Shown: piece by piece, positions 6,975 through 13,987 of the stretch | Layout: each line of letters begins with the position of its first letter | Numbering within the stretch: position 1 is the stretch's first letter | NCBI GenBank assembly: GCA_050743125.1 | Contig: JBOGEB010000093.1 | Location: forward strand, 1 to 15,517 | Direction of reading: 5' to 3' | DNA from: JBOGEB01 sp050743125 | Lineage (GTDB): Bacteria > Actinomycetota > Nitriliruptoria > Euzebyales > Egibacteraceae | Length of the DNA: 15,517 nucleotides | Translations under genes and position numbers: made by a program | The notes under the pieces: model-generated | The model's input: the letters and a program-made list of their open reading frames with translations, nothing else | The model's database searches: none | What the model was told of the DNA's origin: nothing

Positions 6975-7005
6975 GCGTCGCGTTCATTTGGCAGCTACGC
7001 GACGC
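6975..7005. terminator. Possible bidirectional hairpin between kinase and DUF402 gene
   Basis: GCGTCGCG (6975-6982) and CGCGACGC (6998-7005) are exact complements around a 15-base loop, located where the rightward kinase and leftward DUF402 transcription converge. There is no T tract, and it overlaps the DUF402 stop region, so it is only a candidate. Confidence 0.3.
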
Positions 7006-7540
7006 GATCGCCGTTCGGGGCGGTCTGGACCAGATAGAACGCCGCCAGCTCCGCCCCGGGGCGCCAGGCGTAGAGCCGGCCGTCGAAGGGCGGGACGGCG
7101 CCCTTGAACAGCGCGCGCACCTCGCGGACCGTGTCCCACGCCTGGTCGACGAGGTCGGGCGGGTAGCCGTAGCGCTGCTGGTGCTCGGCGAACTCGTCGG
7201 CGTCGTCCAGGACGACCTCACCGCTGGAGGCGATCCAGATCACGTCGAGGTCGAGGTCGACGAAGCGCACAGTGCCGTCCTCCCACACCGACGGCGTCGC
7301 CACGTTCACGTAGTGGGAGCGCGGTCGCCAGTCCGCCTCCCACAGGACCTGGAGGTTGTACGCGCGATCCGACCAGTGCAGCAGCAGGTGGTGGCGCCCG
7401 GCGATGAAACTCCCGCGGTAGCTGTCGAACGGCCTGCCGAAGGCGAAGTAGAGCGCGAGCATGTCCGGCCCGTGGGCGACGACGTCGACCTCGTAGCGGT
7501 AGTGCAGCGAGCCGTCGAACTTCGTCGAGTGCACCTGCAC
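6995..7540 (-). CDS. DUF402 / FomD-like phosphohydrolase with a replaced C-terminus
   Basis: 181 aa from GTG 7540 (VQVHSTKFDGSLHY), 20 bp after the trpG stop; a second GTG lies two codons later. The DUF402 core is clear: KFDGSLHY near the start, a WRPRSHYVN region, then the acidic motif RFVDLDLDVIW followed by LDDADEFAEHQQRYGYP. In characterised relatives such acidic residues bind divalent metal and hydrolyse nucleoside di- or triphosphates or, in FomD, a cytidylyl intermediate. The substrate here is unknown. The last 14 residues (FYLVQTAPNGDRVA) come from beyond the 58-bp repeat and replace the 18-residue tail now stranded at 4793. The catalytic core is untouched, so the protein probably still folds. 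It is the last gene of the whiB-trpG-DUF402 row. Confidence 0.8.
   Translation of the reverse strand: MQVHSTKFDGSLHYRYEVDVVAHGPDMLALYFAFGRPFDSYRGSFIAGRHHLLLHWSDRAYNLQVLWEADWRPRSHYVNVATPSVWEDGTVRFVDLDLDVIWIASSGEVVLDDADEFAEHQQRYGYPPDLVDQAWDTVREVRALFKGAVPPFDGRLYAWRPGAELAAFYLVQTAPNGDRVA
7039..7096. repeat. 58-bp direct repeat, right copy
   Basis: Exact copy of 4849-4906, located within the functional DUF402 gene. It supplies codons for the FDGRLYAWRPGAELAA stretch and restores most of the gene's 3' end after the insertion. Confidence 0.95.
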
Positions 7541-7560
7541 GCCGCTGTGGCCCGCTCTTG

Positions 7561-8139
7561 TTACAGACCGTCGAGGAAGTTCGCGAGCAGGTCCATGCCG
7601 ACGTCGGTGAGGATCGACTCGGGGTGGAACTGCACGCCCTCGACCGCGAGCTCGCGGTGGCGCAGACCCATGATGACCCCGGCCTCGGTCCAGGCGGTGA
7701 CCTCGAGCTGGTCGGGGACCGTGTCCGGGTCGAGCACGAGCGAGTGGTAGCGCGTCGCGGCGAACGGCTGCGGCAGGCCCACGTACAGCCCGCGGCCGTC
7801 GTGGTGAATCTGGGAGGTCTTGCCGTGCATGACCTCCGGCGCGCGGACGATCGAGCCGCCGTAGACCTCGGCGATGCACTGGTGGCCGAGGCAGACGCCG
7901 AGCAGCGGGATGCGTCCAGCGAACGTGCGGACCACGTCGTTCGACAGCCCCGCGTCCGTGGGCCGGCCCGGCCCGGGCGAGATGACGATGCCGTCCGGTG
8001 GGTCGGCGGCCAGCTCGTCAAGGGTGAAGGCGTCGTGCCGGCGCACCTCGACCCCCGCGCCCAGCGCCCCCAGCTCCTGCGCCAGGTTGTACGTGAAGCT
8101 GTCGTAGTTGTCCACGATGAGGACGCGCGGCGAGGCCAT
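7561..8139 (-). CDS. trpG: Glutamine amidotransferase of anthranilate/aminodeoxychorismate synthase
   Basis: 192 aa class I (triad) glutamine amidotransferase. It releases ammonia from glutamine for the partner chorismate-binding subunit (TrpE or PabB), feeding tryptophan or folate synthesis. Signatures: VLIVDNYDSFTYNL at the N-terminus, ISPGPGRP oxyanion region near 53-60, nucleophile Cys 83 in GVCLGHQ, and His 172 and Glu 174 in VQFHPES. The ATG at 8139 matches the family N-terminus; the Shine-Dalgarno (GGGGTT) is weak. Convergent placement after pknB is the conserved actinobacterial position of the gene usually labelled trpG or pabA. The two names cannot be separated here because no synthase subunit is in view. 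Confidence 0.93.
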   Translation of the reverse strand: MASPRVLIVDNYDSFTYNLAQELGALGAGVEVRRHDAFTLDELAADPPDGIVISPGPGRPTDAGLSNDVVRTFAGRIPLLGVCLGHQCIAEVYGGSIVRAPEVMHGKTSQIHHDGRGLYVGLPQPFAATRYHSLVLDPDTVPDQLEVTAWTEAGVIMGLRHRELAVEGVQFHPESILTDVGMDLLANFLDGL

Positions 8140-8149
8140 ACGCGCAAGC

Positions 8150-8428
8150 CTAACCCCTTGCGTCGCGCCGTCGCCGGGCACGGCGCACGGTGCGCCGCTC
8201 GTCCTCGCTCATCCCGCCCCAGATCCCGGCGTCCTGGTTGGTCGCCAGCGCCCACTCGAGGCACTGGGTGACGACCGGGCATCGTTGGCATATGGCCTTG
8301 GCCTGCTCGGCCTGGTCCAGGGCAGCACCGGTACAGCCGGCGGGGAAGAACATTTCGGTGTCGAGATCCAGGCAGGCCGCCTTGGCCCGCCAGATGGGGA
8401 ACGCACAGATGGGGTGATAGTCGTCCAT
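8150..8428 (-). CDS. WhiB-family iron-sulphur transcriptional regulator
   Basis: 92 aa, the right size for a WhiB/Wbl protein, a family confined to actinobacteria and their phages. The [4Fe-4S] ligands are Cys 19 (KAACLD), Cys 47 and Cys 50 (ICQRC) and Cys 56. The GIWGG turn (68-72) and SEDERR follow, then a basic Arg-rich DNA-contacting tail. Two additional cysteines (Cys 8 and Cys 32) are not needed for the cluster. Wbl proteins bind sigma factor region 4 and act as redox- or NO-responsive regulators of development, division or stress. The ATG at 8428 is chosen because it places the first cluster Cys at a usual distance; GGAAG lies about 12 bases upstream. The stop is 10 bp before trpG, so the two are probably cotranscribed. 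Confidence 0.93.
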   Translation of the reverse strand: MDDYHPICAFPIWRAKAACLDLDTEMFFPAGCTGAALDQAEQAKAICQRCPVVTQCLEWALATNQDAGIWGGMSEDERRTVRRARRRRDARG

Positions 8429-8505
8429 GGCGGTAGGCTTCCGCCCCCAGCGCGCTGCGCCCAGATCAGCCAAGCGCGCACATCCACGCACATCGGGAGA
8501 ACGCC
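8429..8505. promoter_or_regulatory. Divergent intergenic region, whiB and XRE regulator
   Basis: 77 bp separate the whiB start (-) from the ATG of the XRE pseudogene (+). GGGAGA about 7 bases before the XRE ATG is a good ribosome binding site. Both promoters should lie here, but no clear -10/-35 pair is recognisable. This is also the border between the conserved locus and the accessory island. Confidence 0.4.
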
Positions 8506-9751
8506 ATGGACAAATGGACCGCCGCAGACATCGTGGCCTTCCGGGGCGTACCTGGACCTGTCGCAGGAAGGGCTCGCCGGCCACCTCGGGATAAGCGTGG
8601 CCACGGTGCGCCGCTGCGAGACCGGCAAACCGATCAGCGCCCGCGTCCAGGCCCGGCTGGACGCGGGCGCTGATGCGCACCGTGGCTCAGGTGGCACGCT
8701 GGCTCCCGGCCGACAAGGTGAGGCGCATGAGACGACGCGACGTGCTCGGGTTCTCGCGACCGGCGTGCTGCTGCCGCTCGGGGAGATGGACCTCCTGCCC
8801 ATCGACGGCGTGCCGCCACGCGTCGGCGCCGCCACGCTGGACAGCCTGGAGGCGAACGTCACCGCGCTGGCCACCACCGTCCACACCAGCTCGCCCAAAG
8901 TGCTGCTGCCGGGGACGCTGACCTACCTCGACGAGGCCTACGGGCTGCTCGGCGCGAGCATGAGCCCCGAGCAGCAGACCAGGCTCCAAGCGATCCTGGC
9001 CGACGTCGCGATCTTCGCCGGCGACCTGAGCTTCCTGTCCGGGCAGAAGGGCCGGGCGGGCGCCTTCCTGAGCTTCGCCGAGCGGCACGCCCGCGAGGCG
9101 GACGATCCGGGACTGCTCGCGCAGGCGCTCGGCAGCCAGGCGCTGCTGTCCGCCACCACGCCCACCGGCGGCCGGTCCGGGGACCCGCAGGACGCCGTGA
9201 AGCTGCTGGAGCAGGCGGTGGCGCTCGCGGACCGCCACGCGCCCCACGTCGTGCGGGCGTGGCTGCACGCGTTCCTGGCCACGGAGCACGCGACCGCCGG
9301 GGACGCCTATCAGGCCGACGTCCACCTCGACCTGGCGGCCCAAGCCCTGCAGGCCGCGCAGGCCGAAGGGCCGGTGGGCAGCGGCTACAGCTCGTCCGCC
9401 GGCGTCTACGCCTTGTGGGACAAGACCCGGCTGGACCAGTTCAAGGGGGCCGCAGAGATGGCAATGGGCCGCAACGTCCAGGCTGCGCAGACCTTCACCC
9501 GCGTGCTGAAAGGCGTCAGATCCCCACGCAAGCACGCTGACGTGCTCGCCGACCTCGGCGCGGTCCGGGTTCGCCAGAAGCACCCCGAAGAGGCCGCCAG
9601 GCTGCTGGGCGAGGCGCACACCCTGAGCGTGGCGCACGACTACACGATGGGGATCCAACGGGTCCTCGGCGTCCGCGGCCGCGTCCCCGACGACCTCGCC
9701 GGCCTGGCCTGCATGCACACCCTCGACGACCAACTCCACAGCCTCACCTGA
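8506..9751 (+). pseudogene. XRE helix-turn-helix regulator with TPR-like region, frameshifted
   Basis: Begins MDKWTAADIVAFR (frame of 8506), continues in a second frame as YLDLSQEGLAGHLGISVATV (the helix-turn-helix), in a third frame as RTVAQVARWLPADKVRRM, and returns to the second frame from LLPLGEMDLLP to the TGA at 9749-9751. Three single-base changes explain this: an extra G at 8543-8546, an extra G at 8665-8667, and a lost base near 8748-8756. The long C-terminal part is Ala/Leu-rich helical repeats of the TPR type, as in Streptomyces XRE regulators with peptide- or signal-sensing domains. Restored, it would have roughly 415 aa. As it stands, only the C-terminal domain is open. All changes are in or beside G runs, so sequencing error must be considered. 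Confidence 0.75.
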
Positions 9752-9769
9752 GAGGGGCAGAGCCTCTCA
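9749..9769. terminator. Symmetrical hairpin containing both convergent stop codons
   Basis: TGAGAGG (9749-9755) pairs perfectly with CCTCTCA (9763-9769) around a 7-base loop. The left arm begins with the TGA stop of the XRE gene, and the right arm ends with the complement of the TGA stop of the second kinase. It is placed as a bidirectional terminator. There is no T tract, which is common in high-GC actinobacteria. Confidence 0.5.
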
Positions 9770-10664
9770 CATCGGCGCTCCGGGCCCTTTGTCGGTTTCA
9801 CGTGCGAGCGGTGGCTGTGGACCGTCGAGGCAAAGGAGCGCTGCTTCCACGACGCGCTCGATCTCGTGGTGGAGGGGGTCTTCGAGCTCGGGATGGTCCC
9901 CTCGGCTTACCTTGACGAGCAGTTCGGCGATGACGAAGAGCTGGGCGAGGGCTCCTTCGGGTGTGTCGAGGAGGTCGCGGAAGGTGTCGTAGACGTGATC
10001 GGCCAGCTTGGGCTGAAGCAGCGTGTACCCGTACAGCATCGCGGCGTCGAATTCGGCGGGGCGCCAGGCCCCACCCTTCCCAGTCGAGCAGGTAGCAGGC
10101 CGGCTGGGTCAGGTTCGCCCAATGCAGGTCGCCGTGAGCTGTGGCCCAGCTCCGGACGGTCGGGTCGACGCGGTCGCCCACGAGCGCGCTGACCCGGCGG
10201 GTGACGAGGTCTTGCCGAACCGTGACCCGGTCGGTGGGGGTGGCAGCGACGGCGTCCAGCGAGGCGCGCAGGCTTCTCCACCACCGGTCGGGCAGGTCGA
10301 GCGGCTGCCGCAGCTCCGGGGTGGGCGAGCACGGCCGGTCAGCGATGAACGTGGTCAGCTCGGCCCGGACGCGGACGCCGTCCTCGTCCCACTCGACGGC
10401 CCGTACCAGCGAGGGCTTCGCGACGCCCTGAACGGCTTCGGCGGTAGCGGTGCCTTCCCAGATCTTGCCGTGCGCCCGCTCCGGCGCGGCGGTGAGGACG
10501 CGTAGCCAGAGCAGGCTGTTCGCAGTACGCGCTCGAGCGCCGATGGTCCGGTCCCGCCACCCGTAGACGGGCTCGGAGTCGAGGATGACCGCCAGCATGT
10601 CCGCCGCTCGGGTGAGGCGGCGGACTAGGTGGCGGCGGTGGTCAGGGTCGAGGGTCCAAGACAT
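9767..10664 (-). pseudogene. APH-fold phosphotransferase 2, one frameshift
   Basis: Starts at ATG 10664 (MSWTLDPDHRRH), overlapping the end of the AKR gene by 23 bp. The catalytic loop HGDLHWANL (His 177, Asp 179, Asn 184) and metal-binding Asp 194 in LLDWEGWG are present. After GLAP (about residue 202) the frame breaks at a run of four G on the + strand (10058-10061). Removing one base restores AEFDAAMLYGY and about 95 further residues to TGA 9767-9769, giving about 298 aa. So it is one base away from a full kinase of small-molecule type. It is the last gene of a leftward cupin-AKR-kinase operon. A sequencing error in the G run is a real alternative, in which case the gene is intact. Confidence 0.75.
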
Positions 10665-11577
10665 CGACGATCCGGCGCAGGTCACGGGCGGGCAGTTTGG
10701 GAACGGTGTTGACGACATCGGCTGCCTGCCGCCAGTGATCGGCGTCGCCGGTGGAGACGAGCACCGAACTCACCCCGGGCGCTGACGCTGCCACCAACAG
10801 GCACGCCTGGGCGGGGCTCAATTCAGGACGGATGAGCTCGGCCAGGTCGGCCGAGACCAGGTCGAGCAGCTCTCCGCCGTGCAGCGGCGCGCTCACAGCT
10901 ACCTGGATGCCGGCGTTTTCGGCGTCGACCAAGGGGCCGTCGCCGTGCCGCACCGCCCGCGTGAGCGCCGACAGGCGAACCAGGTTGACGGGGAGCTGGA
11001 CCGCTCCGAAGCGGTGAGCGTCCCCAGCGACGTCGCGGGCGGTTCGGACCAGGTCGGACACGGTGAACGCCAGCGGCCGCCGATCGCCGGCCAGGCCGTG
11101 CCAGGTCGCCACGCCGTACGCATCGATCAACCTGGCGTCGTGCGCCTCTTCGCATGCGGCGAACGCGGCGCGGACTCGGCCCAGCAGCGCGCCAGGGTCG
11201 CCGTCGTGATGGTGGTCGGGGTTGTGCAGGTACAGCACGCCGAGGCGCGGTGCGTGCAGCTCGGCCAACGTGCGGTCCAGCTGCCAGCGGAGGTACCCGG
11301 ACTGGATGCAATGGCCCGCCAAGCTCTGTGGCGGGAGAACTCCTGCGGCTTGGGCGTCATCCCGGATGCCGGCAGTGAGGAAACCGACCTTGCTCGACAC
11401 GGTCAGCGGGCCGTGATCACGGCCGGCTCCCATGACCTCTCCGATCTGTTGCTGGGCTGTCCCGTGTCCGTAGTTCGGCGCGGTGTCGATCAAGGGGCAG
11501 CCCTCGGCCAGGGCCATGCGCACGGCGTCTGCCACCGATCCGCGGACCCGGTACGTGCCCAGCCCGAGCGTGACCAT
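10642..11577 (-). CDS. Aldo/keto reductase
   Basis: 311 aa, normal AKR length, (beta/alpha)8 barrel. It should reduce a carbonyl with NADPH. The catalytic tetrad is visible: Asp 31 and Tyr 36 in LIDTAPNYGHG, Lys 63 in SSKVGF, and His 118 in LYLHNPD. The start ATG 11577 gives VTLGLGTYRV, the expected first strand, and lies 8 bp after the cupin stop, while the end overlaps the next kinase start by 23 bp. The same frame stays open far upstream, but that part is antisense to the cupin gene and not coding. The substrate is unknown; clustering with a cupin oxygenase and kinase suggests a tailoring step on a shared metabolite. Confidence 0.9.
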   Translation of the reverse strand: MVTLGLGTYRVRGSVADAVRMALAEGCPLIDTAPNYGHGTAQQQIGEVMGAGRDHGPLTVSSKVGFLTAGIRDDAQAAGVLPPQSLAGHCIQSGYLRWQLDRTLAELHAPRLGVLYLHNPDHHHDGDPGALLGRVRAAFAACEEAHDARLIDAYGVATWHGLAGDRRPLAFTVSDLVRTARDVAGDAHRFGAVQLPVNLVRLSALTRAVRHGDGPLVDAENAGIQVAVSAPLHGGELLDLVSADLAELIRPELSPAQACLLVAASAPGVSSVLVSTGDADHWRQAADVVNTVPKLPARDLRRIVDVLDPRP

Positions 11578-11585
11578 GGCACGGC

Positions 11586-12617
11586 CTATGCGACCGCCGC
11601 GACGCCTTGGGCGACGAGCTGGCCGCAGAACGCCCGCACGGTGGCGGCGTCGAGCTGGTCGGCGAGCGCGTGCAGCTCGCCGATGCCGAGCGCCTCGCCC
11701 GTCATGAGCGCCCGCAGGAGCGGCTCGGCGGCCCGCGCGAACGTCCACCGTTGCCCGTCGGCCGCCAATGCCACCGTGTCGTCGTTCGTGCTCAGCACGG
11801 CGCGAGGCACGAGCAGACAGACGCGTGCGTCGTCGCCCGACGGCAGCAGCTCCGGGGTCGCCGCCCACGGCAGGCTTGGCCGCGCCCGGGGCGGGGCGAG
11901 CGCGTCCTGCGCGTCGAAGAACCGGCGCAGCAGATCCTCGTCCCAACGCTCTCCCATCACCTGCATGAGCTCCTTCAGGTGGGCCTGCTGGGTCTGCTCG
12001 TCGGCGAACCGGGGCAGGTCGCGGCGGAACCGCTCGTCGGCGCGCAACTCGTCCACCCACCAGGTCAGCAGGTCGATGCCGGTGTCCTGGGTGATCCCCG
12101 CGGTCAGGTGCAAAGACGGCTCGTCGACCGCGGTGGCGATGTGCCACCACCCGCGCGGGATCGACAGCACGTCCCCGTCGGTGAGCATGAGCTCCGCCAA
12201 CGGCTTCTCCGGCGGGGTGGTGTTCGGTTCGATGTCGCGGAACATCGGCCACCGCCGGGTCGGACCCCAGATCTGCCAGCGCTTGCGGCCGGCGACCTGG
12301 ACCACGAGCACGTCGTGGTCGTCCCAGTGCAGATCGAACCCGCGCGTAGAGCCCCACGACCCGTACGCGTTGACCTGAACGTGCTCGCGCAGCTCCCGCT
12401 CCAGCCCGGCCGCGAGCGCGTCGATCGGGTCGTGGAACTCGTCGACGGCGTCCAGCACAAGGGTCGCGCCGTTGCGCAGCTGTTCGGTCAGCGCACCCAT
12501 CCGCAGCCGCGGATAGGTCCCGCCACGGCGCAGCCGGACCGGGGTGGTGTAGGTGTCCGCCGGGACCACCCGGCCGCTTCGTCCGGCGGACCTTCGGGAC
12601 ACCACGCTGATCGTCAA
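11586..12617 (-). CDS. Cupin / JmjC-like oxygenase, probably 5'-truncated
   Basis: The frame from ATG 12617 has 343 aa, but family-like sequence begins only near residue 18 (VVPADTYTTP). The first 17 residues are antisense to the opposite kinase fragment. The JmjC/cupin core is present: HWD (His 97, Asp 99) and His 159 in GWWHIA give the 2-His-1-Asp iron site of 2-oxoglutarate-dependent hydroxylases, with VLVVQVAGRKRWQIWGP between them. The C-terminal helical and winged region is complete. By my knowledge of the family, about 60-80 N-terminal residues that precede this point are missing. Members hydroxylate ribosomal proteins or peptides in some lineages; the actinobacterial ones are mostly uncharacterised. 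It heads the leftward cupin-AKR-kinase operon, whose promoter seems lost with the 5' end. Confidence 0.75.
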   Translation of the reverse strand: MTISVVSRRSAGRSGRVVPADTYTTPVRLRRGGTYPRLRMGALTEQLRNGATLVLDAVDEFHDPIDALAAGLERELREHVQVNAYGSWGSTRGFDLHWDDHDVLVVQVAGRKRWQIWGPTRRWPMFRDIEPNTTPPEKPLAELMLTDGDVLSIPRGWWHIATAVDEPSLHLTAGITQDTGIDLLTWWVDELRADERFRRDLPRFADEQTQQAHLKELMQVMGERWDEDLLRRFFDAQDALAPPRARPSLPWAATPELLPSGDDARVCLLVPRAVLSTNDDTVALAADGQRWTFARAAEPLLRALMTGEALGIGELHALADQLDAATVRAFCGQLVAQGVAAVA

Positions 12618-13233
12618 CGGACGGGAGCATCGAGTCGACTTCGCCCACTTGATCCACTACCTGCGGACGTTCTTCGACCCCGCACGGCGCGTATGGGCGG
12701 CGCTGACCCAGGGGGATCCCACCGACCTGAACATCGGAACTGGACCGGTGTGGTTCGACTACGACACCGCCGGGCTCAACGCGACGGCTGGAGAGTTCGC
12801 ATGCTTTCTTTGGTACCAACAGCTGCACGGAGGGTGGCTGGTGCCCACGTACAACGCTGCCGCCCTCCATGACCATCCCGCCGCCCTTACGGGACGGTCC
12901 CTCAACCAGCCGCACGTCATGATCGCCCGGGAGGGCAGACACACGGTCCGCATCAGCTACCACCACGAGCCCTCGCCCGCACGTCGCCACGCCATCCGGC
13001 GCTACCACCTGGAGCTGGTGCGCCCTCTGGCCAGCCGCGTCGGCATCACCGACGTGACGGAATGGCTGCGACCGTATCTCGTCCTGCGCATCCTGGGGGT
13101 GCACAACCTCAGCGACCTGGCTGCGAGCGACGCCGCCCTGTCACTGGCTTACCTGGCCGAAGTGCTCTCGCCACAGGTCGAGCTAGGAAAGCCGTTGGCC
13201 TTGGAGATGGCTGAAGCTCATGCGCGTCCATGA
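12553..13233 (+). pseudogene. APH-fold phosphotransferase 3, N-terminally truncated
   Basis: An open frame of 226 codons from GTG 12553. The part that can be recognised is the C-lobe of an APH-like kinase: GDPTDLN (54-60) matches the catalytic HGDxxxxN loop with Gln in place of the usual His just before Gly, and WFDYDTAG (Asp 69/Asp 71) is the metal-binding motif. The N-lobe with the ATP-binding Lys is absent; about 120 or more residues are missing. It ends with TGA 13231-13233, overlapping the SDR ATG (13230) as ATGA, so both belonged to one operon. It starts head-to-head with the truncated cupin gene, so one deletion probably removed both 5' ends. Kinase activity is not expected. Confidence 0.65.
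12555..12591. repeat. Inverted repeat at the cupin/kinase junction
   Basis: GTCCGCCGG (12555-12563) and CCGGCGGAC (12583-12591) are exact complements with a 19-base spacer. They flank the place where cupin similarity on the - strand gives way to kinase similarity on the + strand. They could have guided the deletion, or be chance in very GC-rich DNA. Confidence 0.5.
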
Positions 13234-13763
13234 CCCGTCCGGTAGCGGCGATCACCGGTGCGGGCTCCGGGATCGGCGCCGCCATCGCTCGCCGCTTCGC
13301 TGCGACCCACGGCCTGATCCCTGCCCGACCTGCGCCGCAGCCTCGAAGTAAATCTGATCGCCCACGCCGTCTGTATCCAGGCGGTGACCTCGCACATGAT
13401 GCAACGCCGCTACGGCCGCATCATCGCCGTCTCCTCCGAGCTCGCCCAGGTCGCCCGGGCGATCTGGCCGACTACATCGCCGCCAAAGGCGTCCTCGAAT
13501 CCCTCGTTCGCGCGCTCGGCCCGAGAGCTCGGCCCCCACGGCATCACCGTCAACACACCCGGGCCGGGTCCATCGAGGTCGACGCTGAGCGGCTCGTGGT
13601 CACCGACCACGCCGCCATGGTCGACCGACAGCTTGCGCGCCAGTGCATCCAACGCGCGGCCGGCCCGCCGACATCGCCGCCGCAGTCGTCTTCCTCGCCT
13701 CAGCGGAGGCCGGATTCGTCACCGGACAGCCTGACCGTTGACGGGGAGTGGCACCTCACATGA
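13230..13763 (+). pseudogene. Short-chain dehydrogenase/reductase, scrambled
   Basis: Pieces of one SDR appear in order across different frames. Frame 13230 gives VAAITGAGSGIGAAIARRF (NAD(P)-binding TGxxxGIG). From 13321 a second frame gives DLRRSLEVNLIAHAV and GRIIAVSSE. The first frame then gives DYIAAKGVLESLVRAL (active-site YxxxK), the second gives ELGPHGITVNTPGPG, the first gives IEVDAERLVVTDHAAMV, a third gives ADIAAAVVFLASAEAGFVTG, and the first ends with LTVDGEWHLT and TGA 13761-13763. Around 60 residues between the first two pieces are also deleted. With at least five frame changes plus a deletion this cannot make an enzyme. Start and stop both overlap neighbours as ATGA. Confidence 0.85.
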
Positions 13764-13987
13764 CCTACACGGTCTTCGCGCACGCCCGGCAGCTCAAGCT
13801 GGCAGCCGGCGGCCGGTGGTCGACCTCGCGCCTTGAACCGGCGGAAGCGTCACGATGGATCTCATGCAGCCCGAATTCCCCGACCACGCCGAGCGGGCCA
13901 AGCCCCACGAGAGCGCGCCCGAGGCGGCTACCCGCGAAGGACTCGCCGAGCTCCTACGCGACAGCCCGATCCCCCAGGCAGAGCTGA
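13760..13987 (+). CDS. Short ORF of unknown nature, coupled to the SDR stop
   Basis: ATG 13760 overlaps the SDR stop as ATGA and opens 75 codons. The first 30 or so residues (MTYTVFAHARQLKLAAGG...) look protein-like; from about residue 35 the composition turns to Ser/Pro/Arg typical of an out-of-frame reading of the methyltransferase, which starts at 13855 in another frame. It may be the N-terminal remnant of a lost gene fused by a deletion. I do not recognise a family. Confidence 0.25.
   Translation: MTYTVFAHARQLKLAAGGRWSTSRLEPAEASRWISCSPNSPTTPSGPSPTRARPRRLPAKDSPSSYATARSPRQS

Larger units (their letters stand above)
4849..7096. mobile_element. Inserted segment bounded by 58-bp direct repeats
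   Basis: About 2.19 kb (one repeat copy plus 4907-7038) sits inside the 3' end of the DUF402 gene and rebuilds a reading frame there, as site-specific elements often do at gene ends. It carries a truncated GntR regulator, a P450 remnant and an intact APH-like kinase. No integrase, excisionase or transposase is present. If it was a site-specific element it has lost its recombinase, which fits the internal deletion at about 5573. The alternative is insertion by illegitimate recombination with a long duplication. Confidence 0.5.

Noticed and set aside
4907..7038. Intact integrative element with recombinase
   Set aside because: No integrase, excisionase, transposase or replication gene could be found in any frame of the segment; only the flanking repeat supports mobility.
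8108..8520. N-terminal extension of the XRE protein frame back to 8108
   Set aside because: It is antisense to trpG and whiB. The real N-terminus (MDKWTAADIVAFR) is in another frame at 8506 with a good ribosome binding site.
10642..13104. 820-codon leftward frame as one large fusion protein
   Set aside because: Only the last 311 codons (aldo/keto reductase) are protein-like. The rest is the cupin gene read in a wrong frame, and the sequence antisense to the third kinase.
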